A stretch of DNA of 41,858 nt, from contig JAPLTU010000066.1 in NCBI GenBank assembly GCA_026397965.1, forward strand, positions 1-41,858, given 5' to 3'. Positions 16,838 to 25,212 of this stretch are shown here, piece by piece (the stretch's first letter is position 1; each line of letters opens with the position of its first letter). A program made the translations under genes and the position numbers. A model generated the notes under the pieces. That model was given only the letters and a program-made list of their open reading frames with translations, made no database searches and was not told the origin of the DNA. The DNA comes from Verrucomicrobiota bacterium. GTDB taxonomy: Bacteria; Verrucomicrobiota; Verrucomicrobiia; Opitutales; UBA953.

Positions 16838-18108
16838 GCGAATTCCCCGAAAGTCTTAAGCGTCGGCTCGCCCGTCCGGCAGCCATCTTTGGCGAAGGCG
16901 TGAGCGGCCGCGCTGTTGCTGAGTCCTTAGCCTCCGGCGGTTTTGCTTCCGTCATTTATGACGAGAAGGGCATTAACTCCGTGTTTGGTCCTGAGCAGGC
17001 TGCGCGACACGATCTGCTCATCTATAGTCCAGGTTTTGCCCAAGCTCACCCTTGGATCTTGGCGGCCCGGCGCGTCGGTATGCAATGCATGTCGGAATTG
17101 GATTTCGGCGCCTTGCTTTGGACGGGTCCGGCGATTGCAATCACGGGCACGAACGGGAAAACAACCCTCACCGAATTCCTCTCCTTTGCCTTTAAGCGCT
17201 CGGGCGTCGATGCTATCGCCTGCGGCAATATCGGTCACGCGCTGACATCGCTTTCGCGTACCGAGTCCAACGTCTCCTTCTTGGCGGTGGTCGAAGTGAG
17301 TTCTTTCCAAGCGGAAGATTTGCGTAACTTCACACCCGAAGCCGTCCTTTGGACGAATTTCGATGAAGATCACCTAGATCGCCATGGCAATCTCGAGAAT
17401 TACTTCCGAGCAAAATTTAAATTAATCGAACGGATGATGCCGGGCGGAATCTTGGTCGTGGGGGAATCAGTGGTTGCGGCGGCCCGTAAATTTGGAATCG
17501 AACTTCCCGTCGAGGCTTTGGTGGCAACGCGGGCGGAAGTGGCGGATAGCGTTCCGGCGGGCTCCCTCTTCGGCACCTGGCCTCAGCTCGAAAATTGGGC
17601 CGTGGCGGTCAAATATTGGCGGGCACGGGGTATCGCCCTCCGCCTCTTAGAAGAATCAGCCAAACTTTTCCGGCTGGCTCCGCATCGCTTACGGAAGGTC
17701 GCCGAATCTCAAGGCGTCGAATATTGGAACGACTCCAAGGGGACGAATTTCCATGCCGTTGAGGCCGCCCTTCGACAATTCACCATCCCGGTCCGCTGGA
17801 TTGGCGGTGGTAAATGGAAAGGCGGCGACCTGCAGGCTTTTGCCGCCCGGATTACGCCCCAGATTGAAGCTGCTTATCTCATCGGCGAAACCGGCGAGGA
17901 GCTCCACCGGCAATTCGAAGCTTTAGGCAAGGCCAGCCGGGTCTTCCCCTCGTTGCAGGATGCCGTGGTGGCAGCGACGAACGATGCGCACGGTCCCACC
18001 GCGATCCTACTCAGCCCCGGGTTCTCGAGCTTCGATCAATTTCGCAGTTACGTCGAACGCGGCATGGTCTTCGAACGCGCCGCCCTGGCCCTCGCCAACC
18101 GCGCCTGA
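16834..18108 (+). CDS. murD: UDP-MurNAc-L-alanine : D-glutamate ligase
   Basis: Second stem-peptide ligase, 424 residues from the ATG at 16834, which overlaps the mraY stop as ATGA. A much longer open frame begins at 16594 inside mraY and is not the start. Domains: an N-terminal nucleotide-sugar fold (GEGVSGRAVAESLASGG), the ATP-binding core TGTNGKTT at 104-111, EVSSFQAEDL, the N-DEDHLDRHGNLENYF block, and the C-terminal domain with NDSKGTNFHAVEAAL and GGKWKGGDL. Overall normal. Confidence 0.95.
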   Translation: MSEFPESLKRRLARPAAIFGEGVSGRAVAESLASGGFASVIYDEKGINSVFGPEQAARHDLLIYSPGFAQAHPWILAARRVGMQCMSELDFGALLWTGPAIAITGTNGKTTLTEFLSFAFKRSGVDAIACGNIGHALTSLSRTESNVSFLAVVEVSSFQAEDLRNFTPEAVLWTNFDEDHLDRHGNLENYFRAKFKLIERMMPGGILVVGESVVAAARKFGIELPVEALVATRAEVADSVPAGSLFGTWPQLENWAVAVKYWRARGIALRLLEESAKLFRLAPHRLRKVAESQGVEYWNDSKGTNFHAVEAALRQFTIPVRWIGGGKWKGGDLQAFAARITPQIEAAYLIGETGEELHRQFEALGKASRVFPSLQDAVVAATNDAHGPTAILLSPGFSSFDQFRSYVERGMVFERAALALANRA

Positions 18109-18147
18109 TTTTTTCATCAAAACACCCACCCAAACCACCCAATACCC

Positions 18148-18726
18148 ATGCGTCCCATCATCACCGTCACTGCCGTCGTGCTTCTGCACCTCTGCGTCAT
18201 CGCCGTCCTCGTCGGAGTTAACGGCTGCCGAAGTACGAGCGGCTTCGAACAGGAGGGCGATCCTGCAGCGTTCTCCGGCGGCGCTCGCCCAGCGAGTTCA
18301 TCCGCTGCCATGGTAGCGGTGCCGACAACGGCTAAAATGGTGGTCCCCGCACCGACGAAAGTGACCCCCATTGCGGCTTCGGGCCCTGGCGGCGTTCACG
18401 TGGTTGTTAAAGGGGAATCTTTGCCTCTCATTGCTTCACGGGAAAAAACCAGCATCGCTGCCCTTTGCGCCGCCAATGGGCTCGATCGTAATGCAATTTT
18501 GCACCCTGGGCAGAAACTTAAGATTCCCGCCGCCGGTTCGGCGCCAGCCCCCAAGACAACCAAAGCTTCTTCAGGCAAGACAACCCCCAAAGTTACTCCC
18601 GCCGCAACTTCGTCGGCTCCAGCGGCGCCGCAGTTTTCGCCCTTGAAGATTGTTTCGCTCAGCAATCCAGCGGCAGCTGAACCTAATGCGGCCGACGCTT
18701 CGGCCGCTCCGGCCGCGACCAAATAA
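18148..18726 (+). CDS. LysM-domain lipoprotein inside the dcw cluster
   Basis: Predicted lipoprotein of 192 residues between murD and ftsW. The hydrophobic N-terminus ends at VNGC (about residue 27), a plausible though weak lipobox. One LysM domain lies at about 88-132 (HVVVKGESLPLIASREKTSI, then LCAANGLDRNAILHPGQKL), a peptidoglycan-binding fold. The rest is Ala/Pro/Thr/Lys-rich low complexity. No enzymatic domain is present, so it probably anchors or recruits. It is preceded by a 39-base gap and followed by 18 bases, unlike the overlapping genes around it. A LysM gene here is not part of the usual dcw order. Confidence 0.82.
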   Translation: MRPIITVTAVVLLHLCVIAVLVGVNGCRSTSGFEQEGDPAAFSGGARPASSSAAMVAVPTTAKMVVPAPTKVTPIAASGPGGVHVVVKGESLPLIASREKTSIAALCAANGLDRNAILHPGQKLKIPAAGSAPAPKTTKASSGKTTPKVTPAATSSAPAAPQFSPLKIVSLSNPAAAEPNAADASAAPAATK

Positions 18727-18744
18727 CTCTGACTCACGTCCGTT

Positions 18745-19959
18745 ATGGTGATTAAGGTCAAGCAAGACGGTCCGGGGTCCCTGGGTGGGTATTCCCTGGG
18801 GATTGCCTTGCTGGCCTTATCCTTGGCGGTGTTCGGGTTGGTGGTTCAGTACAGCGCTGGCATTTCGTTTTCTTCGAGTAATCGGACGGCAGCCTTTGAC
18901 CGGCAATTATTCTACGTACCGTTCGCAATCTTTGCCGGATGGTTGGCTTACCGGCTAAACCTCGAGCGCGTGCGCGAGTATCGCTGGCATATATTCTGGG
19001 TCGCCCTGTTTGCAATGTGCGCTGCCCGCGTTCCGGGCATCGGAGTATCTGTCAATGGTTCTTGGCGGTGGATTGATCTGGGACTCATTCGCTTGCAGGC
19101 TTCGGATCTCGGGAAGATTGCCTTGGTCGTACTACTCTCAGATTTTTTGGCGTCGATGCAGCGTCATACGCTGAAGGTGAAATCACGGATGTTTAAGTTG
19201 AGCGATCGACCTCCTTATTTTTTTACGCCGGCGGGCTGGTTAGATTTAAGAGAAGGTTTTATCAAGCCGACGGTGGTGATTGTCGTGATCTGTGGCGGCA
19301 TCGGCCTTGGCCCAGACCTCGGCACCATTATCCTTTGCTGTGCGGTGGGCGGAACGATGATGTATATTTCAGGAGCTAGGTGGCGGTACATGCTCCCGAC
19401 TTTTATTTTGGGGGCGATTGCTTTCACGGCACTCGTTTTGCATTGGGAAAATCGGTTCCGGCGTTTTCTTTCTTTTATCGACCCGTGGGGTCGTCGCGGT
19501 GACGAAGCTTATCAGCTCTTTGAAGGGATGGTCGCTTTCGGGGTAGGAGGGATCACCGGTAAGGGTGCCGCGTTCGGGCTTCAAGGTCGTGCCTATCTGC
19601 CCGAGGCGCATACGGATTTCGTCTTTTCGGTCATCGGGGAAGAGTATGGCCTGATCGCGACGAGCCTCGTCGCCGCGGCGTATCTCTCGATCTTCATCTT
19701 GGCTTATCGCGCCATGCGTCATTGTCCGGATCTCTTCCGGTTTAACGTCTGTTTAGGCGCCACGCTCTTTCTCGTCCTGCAGGCCTTGGTCAATATGGGT
19801 GTAGTCACCGGTTTACTTCCGACCAAGGGTATCTCGCTGCCGTTTATCAGCTACGGGGGTACGAACTTAGTGATTATGGCCTGCATGGTGGGGCTCGTGC
19901 TTAACTGCATCCGCGACTCGTCCGTGCCGGCCTTCGTGCCGAAGGAGGCTCGCGTATGA
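18745..19959 (+). CDS. ftsW: SEDS-family septal peptidoglycan glycosyltransferase FtsW
   Basis: Polytopic membrane protein of 404 residues that polymerises lipid II at the septum, partnered with FtsI. Family blocks are in order: NGSWRWIDLGLIRLQASDLG (the usual QPSE is QASD here), GPDLGTIIL, the extracytoplasmic EAHTDFVFSVIGEEYGL and the C-terminal LLPTKGISLPFISYGGTNL. It lies next to murG, as FtsW does in many bacteria, so it is FtsW rather than RodA. Its stop overlaps murG (ATGA). Confidence 0.95.
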   Translation: MVIKVKQDGPGSLGGYSLGIALLALSLAVFGLVVQYSAGISFSSSNRTAAFDRQLFYVPFAIFAGWLAYRLNLERVREYRWHIFWVALFAMCAARVPGIGVSVNGSWRWIDLGLIRLQASDLGKIALVVLLSDFLASMQRHTLKVKSRMFKLSDRPPYFFTPAGWLDLREGFIKPTVVIVVICGGIGLGPDLGTIILCCAVGGTMMYISGARWRYMLPTFILGAIAFTALVLHWENRFRRFLSFIDPWGRRGDEAYQLFEGMVAFGVGGITGKGAAFGLQGRAYLPEAHTDFVFSVIGEEYGLIATSLVAAAYLSIFILAYRAMRHCPDLFRFNVCLGATLFLVLQALVNMGVVTGLLPTKGISLPFISYGGTNLVIMACMVGLVLNCIRDSSVPAFVPKEARV

Positions 19960-21044
19960 GCCGGATGTTGCTGGCCTGTGGTGGCACCGGGGGACATTTG
20001 GCTCCGGGTATCGCCTTAGCTCAGCGACTCTCCGATGCAGGGCACGAGTGCTTGTTGATGGTGAGTAGTAAGGCCGTGGACGCCAAGATGACGGCCCCCT
20101 ATTCACGCCTGCGATTCGTGGCCGGACGGGGTCGAGGATTTGGTCCAGGCTTGATTAATAAAATTAGATTTTTCCCCGCACTCGTGGTTTCGGTTTGGTC
20201 GGCCTGGCGTTTATTACGAAAGTTTAAGCCCCAAGCGCTGGTGTGCTTTGGTGGTTTCATGAGCGTGGCCCCCGCTCTGGCCTGCCTGCTTTCGGGCGTC
20301 CCAGTCTTAGTCCACGAAGCAAATCGCCGGCCGGGCAAGGCGGTACGGTTAATCGCTCGCTTCGCCGCCGCTATTCATCTGCCCCAAGGCGTCCGCCTCG
20401 AAGGCATCGCTGAATCTCGTCAGCATGATTCGGGCTATCCGGTAAGGGCCGAGATTCGCCCCTTGGCTCGAGAGGTCGCCCGCCGCTCCTTAGGCATGCC
20501 CGCGCTCGGGCGGATGCTTCTGGTCGTCGGGGGGAGTCAAGGCGCCACGGTCTTGAACCGTTGGGTGGAAACCCATCAGGAAGAATTTTCGCAGCATGAT
20601 ATCCATGTGCTTTGTCTGACCGGGCCAGGTGGGCGCGAGGGAGAAATTCGTTCCGGAAACTCACTCATCAAATACCTGCCATTTTGCGATCAGATGGCCG
20701 CGGCGTATTCGGCGACCGATCTCGCCGTCACGCGCGCTGGGGCGGGTACCTTGGCGGAATTGGCGACCTGCCGAACGCCGGCGATTCTGGTGCCCTATCC
20801 CCAAGCCACGGACGATCATCAGACTGCCAATGCCCGTCAAGCGGCCGAGGCGGGGAGTGCGTTCCTGCTCCCCGAGCTGGAAATCTCCCGCTTAAGCGAA
20901 GCGGTATTCAGTCGTATCAATGATAAAACAATTTTGGCCAGCATGCGGGATGCGCTGGCTTTGGCGGATGCTTCGAATCGATGGGAAGAGCTCGCGCAGG
21001 AAACCATCAAACTGGCACTCGCGCAGGAGCGCGCTGCTCGATGA
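19956..21044 (+). CDS. murG: UDP-GlcNAc : lipid I N-acetylglucosaminyltransferase
   Basis: Converts lipid I to lipid II at the inner face of the membrane; 362 residues, GT28 family. The N-terminal signature GGTGGHLAPGIALA begins at residue 9. PALACLLSGVPVLVHEANRRPGK is the acceptor-side block, and the donor-binding C-terminal half has VVGGSQGATVLN, TRAGAGTLAELATCRTPAIL and PYPQATDDHQTANA. All match MurG. Overlaps the murC-murB gene by ATGA. Confidence 0.96.
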   Translation: MSRMLLACGGTGGHLAPGIALAQRLSDAGHECLLMVSSKAVDAKMTAPYSRLRFVAGRGRGFGPGLINKIRFFPALVVSVWSAWRLLRKFKPQALVCFGGFMSVAPALACLLSGVPVLVHEANRRPGKAVRLIARFAAAIHLPQGVRLEGIAESRQHDSGYPVRAEIRPLAREVARRSLGMPALGRMLLVVGGSQGATVLNRWVETHQEEFSQHDIHVLCLTGPGGREGEIRSGNSLIKYLPFCDQMAAAYSATDLAVTRAGAGTLAELATCRTPAILVPYPQATDDHQTANARQAAEAGSAFLLPELEISRLSEAVFSRINDKTILASMRDALALADASNRWEELAQETIKLALAQERAAR

Positions 21045-23323
21045 AGCCCACCGCTTCGGCCTGGTTGTTGGGCGCTTGCGGCATGGGGGTGGGACCTTTG
21101 GCAATTTATCTGAAGGGGGAAGGTTGGGATGTTTCCGGTTGGGATGACGCGACCGGGAGTCCCATGGAATTACAGTTAGCGAATGCGGAGATACCTTTGT
21201 TACGTGATCCCTGGGCCGCCGGCCGGCATCCAGAAGTGGTCGGTCGTTCGAGCGCGGTCAAAGCGGGCCATGAGGCCATGGTCTTGGCGGAAAACAAGGA
21301 AGTGCGGATTTTGCGGCGTGGTGAATTGCTGGCGGAGAGGGTCGCCGAACGGCGCTTTGTTGCCGTCTGTGGCAGTCACGGCAAGACGACCACGTGCGGG
21401 ATGATCGTCGCAGCACTCTCGACGGCCGGAGCTGACTTTGGTTATATCTTGGGCGGGCTTTTCCGCGATCCGTCCTTTCCGCCCGCCCGTTCGGCCGTTT
21501 CGTCGCCTTGGGTGGTGGCTGAAGTCGACGAAAGCGATGGCACCATCGGAGCCTTTTCGCCCGATATCACCGTCGCCGTGAATTTAGATTGGGATCATCC
21601 GGATTACTATCGAGATGAAGCGGCCTTGGAGGCCGTCTTTCGGGCATTATTCGAACGGACTCGTTCGGCGGTGATCATACCCGTCGGCAATGAGCGGCTC
21701 GAACGTCTGACCGTTGGTTTGAAAGTCCCGGTTTGGCGTGTAGGTTTAGGCGGCGACTACCAGGCGCGCCCGATCGCCGGCGATCATGCGACGTCGGTCT
21801 TGGAAGTCGGTGGACTTTTTACACCGCAACAAGTGACGCTGCCGGTCGCGGGGACTTTTAATCGTTCCAATGCGGCGATGGCCTTGGCGGTGACGCATTT
21901 TATCACCGGATCTTTATTGCCCGAGCCCATGGCGCGTTGGCGGGGAATCCGCCGGCGCCAAGATGTCCTTTTTGAACGTGCCGGGCTTCGCGTTTTGGCT
22001 GATTACGCGCATCACCCGACGGAAATTTCAGCGCTTTTACAGTGGATTAAAGAAACCCATGTGGGCCGTTTGATCGTGGTTTTCCAGCCTCATCGGCATA
22101 CACGGACGCGGCAGTATGCCGCAGAATTCAGGCAAGCCTTGGCCATGGCCGACCACGCTCTCGTGCTTCCCGTTTATGCCGCAGGTGAAACTGCCATGGA
22201 GGGGGGGCGCTCCGAGTCGGTCGTCGCCGGGACGGCACATCAATTGGTCGAAGACCGACGTCAGTTACCTTCGTTGTTAAACGATTTAAGTTCTGGCGCC
22301 GATACTGTCGTGGCCTTCGTGGGCGCGGGTGATATCGAGCGCGATGCCGAAGTTTACGCCAAAGTATTACGACGCTCAGGCGCGACGATGCTCTCCCTTG
22401 ATTTACCTGACAGGGTCGCCGGCCGACTTTCGGCCGGGTGCGTCTTGCGGGCCAATGAATCTCTCGCTCGTCGGACCACCTTAGGCGTGGGCGGAACGGC
22501 TCGCTGGTACGCCGAACCCGCGATCGTCGACGATATCGTCACGCTACTGCAAGCGGCCGCCGAACTCGACTTACGTTATTTCGTCTTAGGTCGTGGCTCC
22601 AACCTGTGGGTGCCGGATGAAGGTTATGATGGGTTAATCTTGCATCTGACTTCTCAGCATTGGGGTAACATGACTTCGCTGGGTGAAAATCACATCCGGG
22701 TCGACGGCGGCGTCCGACTCAAGGAACTTTGCGGTTTCGCAACTAAAGAAGGCTTAGCCGGCTTTGAATTTCTGGAAGGCATTCCCGGGACGCTCGGCGG
22801 CTCCTTGCGGATGAACGCCGGGGCGATGGGTGGGTGGATTTTCGATGTGGTTGAATCGATCGAATGGCTCGCCCCGCATGGTCAGGTCCGGGCCGCCCGC
22901 CGCGATTGTTTTGATGCGCTCTATCGGGATTGCCCTCAATTGCACGGGGCCGTGGTGCTCTCGGCGGTACTCCGCGCTTCGGGCAAGGATGACGGCACGC
23001 TCATCCGCCAGCGCATGGAGGCGATGTCCGTTAAGCGTCGCGCCTCGCAGCCGCGCGAAGCGAGCGCCGGCTGTGTTTTCCGCAACCCGGTCGCGGATAA
23101 GGCCGGCCGGCTGATCGAAGTTAGCGGACTGAAGGGTCACCAAGTTGGGGCCGTGACGGTTTCGCCCGTGCACGGAAATTTCCTCGTCAATTTGGGAGAA
23201 GCTAAGTCGGCTGACTTTATCTCGGTGATGCGCGAGGTGCGAGCATCGGTAAAACTTAGCCAGGGGGTCGAACTTCAACCTGAAATCATCGCGCTTGGGC
23301 GCGAGTGGAAGGATCTCTTATGA
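21041..23323 (+). CDS. murC-murB: MurC-MurB fusion: UDP-MurNAc L-alanine ligase and UDP-enolpyruvyl-GlcNAc reductase
   Basis: One frame of 760 residues joins two enzymes that act in consecutive cytoplasmic steps: MurB makes UDP-MurNAc with NADPH and FAD, MurC adds L-Ala. The MurC half (about 1-455) has LGACGMGVGPLA, the ATP site GSHGKTTT at 111-118, EVDESDGT, and NLDWDHPDYY and LADYAHHPTEI. The MurB half (about 470-760) has RRTTLGVGGTARWY, LGRGSNLWVPDEG, GIPGTLGGSLRMNAGAMGG and SAGCVFRNPVADKAG. The proton-donor position, Ser229 in E. coli MurB, is Cys678 here, a variant seen in other MurBs. The real start is at 21041 (ATGA overlap with murG); a longer frame from 20981 is not needed. There is no separate linker domain. 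Confidence 0.94.
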   Translation: MKPTASAWLLGACGMGVGPLAIYLKGEGWDVSGWDDATGSPMELQLANAEIPLLRDPWAAGRHPEVVGRSSAVKAGHEAMVLAENKEVRILRRGELLAERVAERRFVAVCGSHGKTTTCGMIVAALSTAGADFGYILGGLFRDPSFPPARSAVSSPWVVAEVDESDGTIGAFSPDITVAVNLDWDHPDYYRDEAALEAVFRALFERTRSAVIIPVGNERLERLTVGLKVPVWRVGLGGDYQARPIAGDHATSVLEVGGLFTPQQVTLPVAGTFNRSNAAMALAVTHFITGSLLPEPMARWRGIRRRQDVLFERAGLRVLADYAHHPTEISALLQWIKETHVGRLIVVFQPHRHTRTRQYAAEFRQALAMADHALVLPVYAAGETAMEGGRSESVVAGTAHQLVEDRRQLPSLLNDLSSGADTVVAFVGAGDIERDAEVYAKVLRRSGATMLSLDLPDRVAGRLSAGCVLRANESLARRTTLGVGGTARWYAEPAIVDDIVTLLQAAAELDLRYFVLGRGSNLWVPDEGYDGLILHLTSQHWGNMTSLGENHIRVDGGVRLKELCGFATKEGLAGFEFLEGIPGTLGGSLRMNAGAMGGWIFDVVESIEWLAPHGQVRAARRDCFDALYRDCPQLHGAVVLSAVLRASGKDDGTLIRQRMEAMSVKRRASQPREASAGCVFRNPVADKAGRLIEVSGLKGHQVGAVTVSPVHGNFLVNLGEAKSADFISVMREVRASVKLSQGVELQPEIIALGREWKDLL

Positions 23324-24243
23324 ACTCCCATTTAGAAATCATCATCCTTTGTGGGGCGATCTCGCCCGAACGTGAAGTCTCGCTTCGTTCGGGTCGGGCC
23401 GTGGCTTCGGTGATGGCCGGCGCTCGGTTAGTCGAGTTGGCCTCCAATGAACTGCCGGAGTGGATAGACGGCAGTCGTCACGTGGTTTTCCCGGTGATTC
23501 ACGGAGACTACGGTGAAGACGGACAAATTCAGGCGGAATTAGAGGCGCGCGGCGTTTCGTTCGCCGGGTGCGATGCCGCCGCCAGTCGTGTTTGTATCGA
23601 TAAAGTCGCCACCAAGCAGTTGATGAGAAGGGCAGGGGTTCCGGCGATTCCGGAGTTCGTGTTCGCCGGGAAGGCCAAGCCTTCGGCCGATAAGCTTATC
23701 GCTGAATTAGGGCAGCAAATCGTCCTTAAGCCCGCCGACAAGGGCAGTAGCGTGGGGCTTTACGTCACCCAGGGGTTGGATGAACTTATCGCGGCGCTGG
23801 CAGATATCCCTGCCGAAGGGCAGTGGATGGCCGAACGGCGGCTCAGCGGCCGCGAGATGTCCATTGGCTTACTGGACGGCCAGGCCCTGGGGCTCGTGGA
23901 AATCGTACCCCTGCAAGGCGTTTATGACTATAAGACCAAATATACCAAGGGGTCGTCAGATTACCGTTATCCCGCCCCAGTGACCTCCGCGCAGGCGGCC
24001 GGTATCGCGCTGGCGGCGGAAACCCTCTATGCGGCCTGCGGATGTCGTGACTTTGCCCGGGCTGATGTCTTTCTTGAGCCTGACGGAAACTTCTATTTTC
24101 TCGAAATCAATACGATGCCTGGCATGACCGAAACTAGTTTGATGCCGAAGAGCGCTTCTTGTCTCGGGCTTGATTTCACCTCCCTCGCCCGGCGAATGAT
24201 TGCTCCCGCTTTGGCGCGCGCGCGCGCGCCGCAAACCCGATAA
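23320..24243 (+). CDS. ddl: D-alanine--D-alanine ligase
   Basis: Makes D-Ala-D-Ala for MurF; 307 residues, ATP-grasp fold. The start at 23320 overlaps the murCB stop as ATGA. GAISPEREVSLRSG is the N-terminal motif, followed by FPVIHGDYGEDGQIQ, LKPADKGSSVGLY for ATP binding, and the C-terminal FLEINTMPGMTETSLMPKSA that binds metal and D-Ala. The last residues (ALARARAPQTR) are encoded partly by a (GC)8 run at 24214-24229. Confidence 0.94.
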   Translation: MNSHLEIIILCGAISPEREVSLRSGRAVASVMAGARLVELASNELPEWIDGSRHVVFPVIHGDYGEDGQIQAELEARGVSFAGCDAAASRVCIDKVATKQLMRRAGVPAIPEFVFAGKAKPSADKLIAELGQQIVLKPADKGSSVGLYVTQGLDELIAALADIPAEGQWMAERRLSGREMSIGLLDGQALGLVEIVPLQGVYDYKTKYTKGSSDYRYPAPVTSAQAAGIALAAETLYAACGCRDFARADVFLEPDGNFYFLEINTMPGMTETSLMPKSASCLGLDFTSLARRMIAPALARARAPQTR

Positions 24244-24246
24244 CGT

Positions 24247-25212
24247 ATGGGCTTCTTCGATCGATTCTTAGGTAAACGTCGGGACGCTTTCATGGGCCCC
24301 TCCGATCGGGACTGGCGTTCCCTTGTACCGCAAGAAGTTAATCGGGTGCCCGAGGATGATATCGGCCGCAAGCGCGCCGTCCGGAGTCGTCTGCCGTTGG
24401 TCCTTAGTATTTTATTTTTTGTGGCCTTGGGCGTCGTCATCTATCTCTCGGTCGATGAATCCGTACCGGTCGCCGCCGGACGGAGTTTCCGTTATAAGAC
24501 CGATGGTTTCTTGCCCGCAGCCTTTGTGCAGAAAGTAATTTCGGCCGGGTTTGAAGGGCCCGCCAAGAACGTCCGGGCGATCAAGGCCGACTTAGAAACC
24601 GATAATCAGGTCCTGGCGGCCGATGTGCGCCGGCGAGCCGATGGCACTTTGGAAATCGTCCTCCGCGAACGTGTCGCGGTTGCCAAAATCGCCTCAGCGC
24701 CACCGACCGGGCCGATGGTGGTGCGTCTGGTTAGCCCCGACGGGCAGACCTTCGCGGGCACGGGTTATTCTGAGCAGACCATTCGGAGCTTACCAGAAAT
24801 CCAAGATTTCCGTTCGACCGGCACGGGCGATCAATTGGCGATTGAAGGCATCGAAGTGGTCGGTCCCTTCCTGCTGGCGGCCCGGACGAGTTACGAGCGA
24901 TTCTATCTACAATGGGCATCGGTTTCTTTGCGCGATTGTTTCGGTGCTCAAGAAGACGCTCCGGGATCGAATCTTAACGTGACGGTGCGGACAGCGGCGC
25001 AACCGACGGATCGTCCGCCATTGGTCGGCATCATTTTCTCCACCGCTAACTGGCGGAAAGAGTTGGCGCTGTTACCCCGGATTAGGATCGATGAATACCT
25101 GCGGATGCCGAACGCGACGGCTCAGGCTTACGTCCTGAAACTTTCCATTCAAAACCGTACCATCTCTCCGCCCGTCCCCGAACCCCGCCTCGTGCCCGCC
25201 CCCCTCCGATGA
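24247..25212 (+). CDS. ftsQ: FtsQ-like cell division protein
   Basis: Bitopic protein of 321 residues between ddl and ftsA, the normal ftsQ position. It has a cytoplasmic, basic N-terminus (about 1-55), one membrane helix (about 56-76, LPLVLSILFFVALGVVIYLS), then a periplasmic domain. A POTRA-like stretch is plausible at about 80-160 (RSFRYKTDGFLPAAFVQKVI, then RRADGTLEIVLRERVAVAKI). Sequence identity to known FtsQ is low by eye, so the call rests on topology and position. Its stop overlaps ftsA as ATGA. Confidence 0.72.
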   Translation: MGFFDRFLGKRRDAFMGPSDRDWRSLVPQEVNRVPEDDIGRKRAVRSRLPLVLSILFFVALGVVIYLSVDESVPVAAGRSFRYKTDGFLPAAFVQKVISAGFEGPAKNVRAIKADLETDNQVLAADVRRRADGTLEIVLRERVAVAKIASAPPTGPMVVRLVSPDGQTFAGTGYSEQTIRSLPEIQDFRSTGTGDQLAIEGIEVVGPFLLAARTSYERFYLQWASVSLRDCFGAQEDAPGSNLNVTVRTAAQPTDRPPLVGIIFSTANWRKELALLPRIRIDEYLRMPNATAQAYVLKLSIQNRTISPPVPEPRLVPAPLR

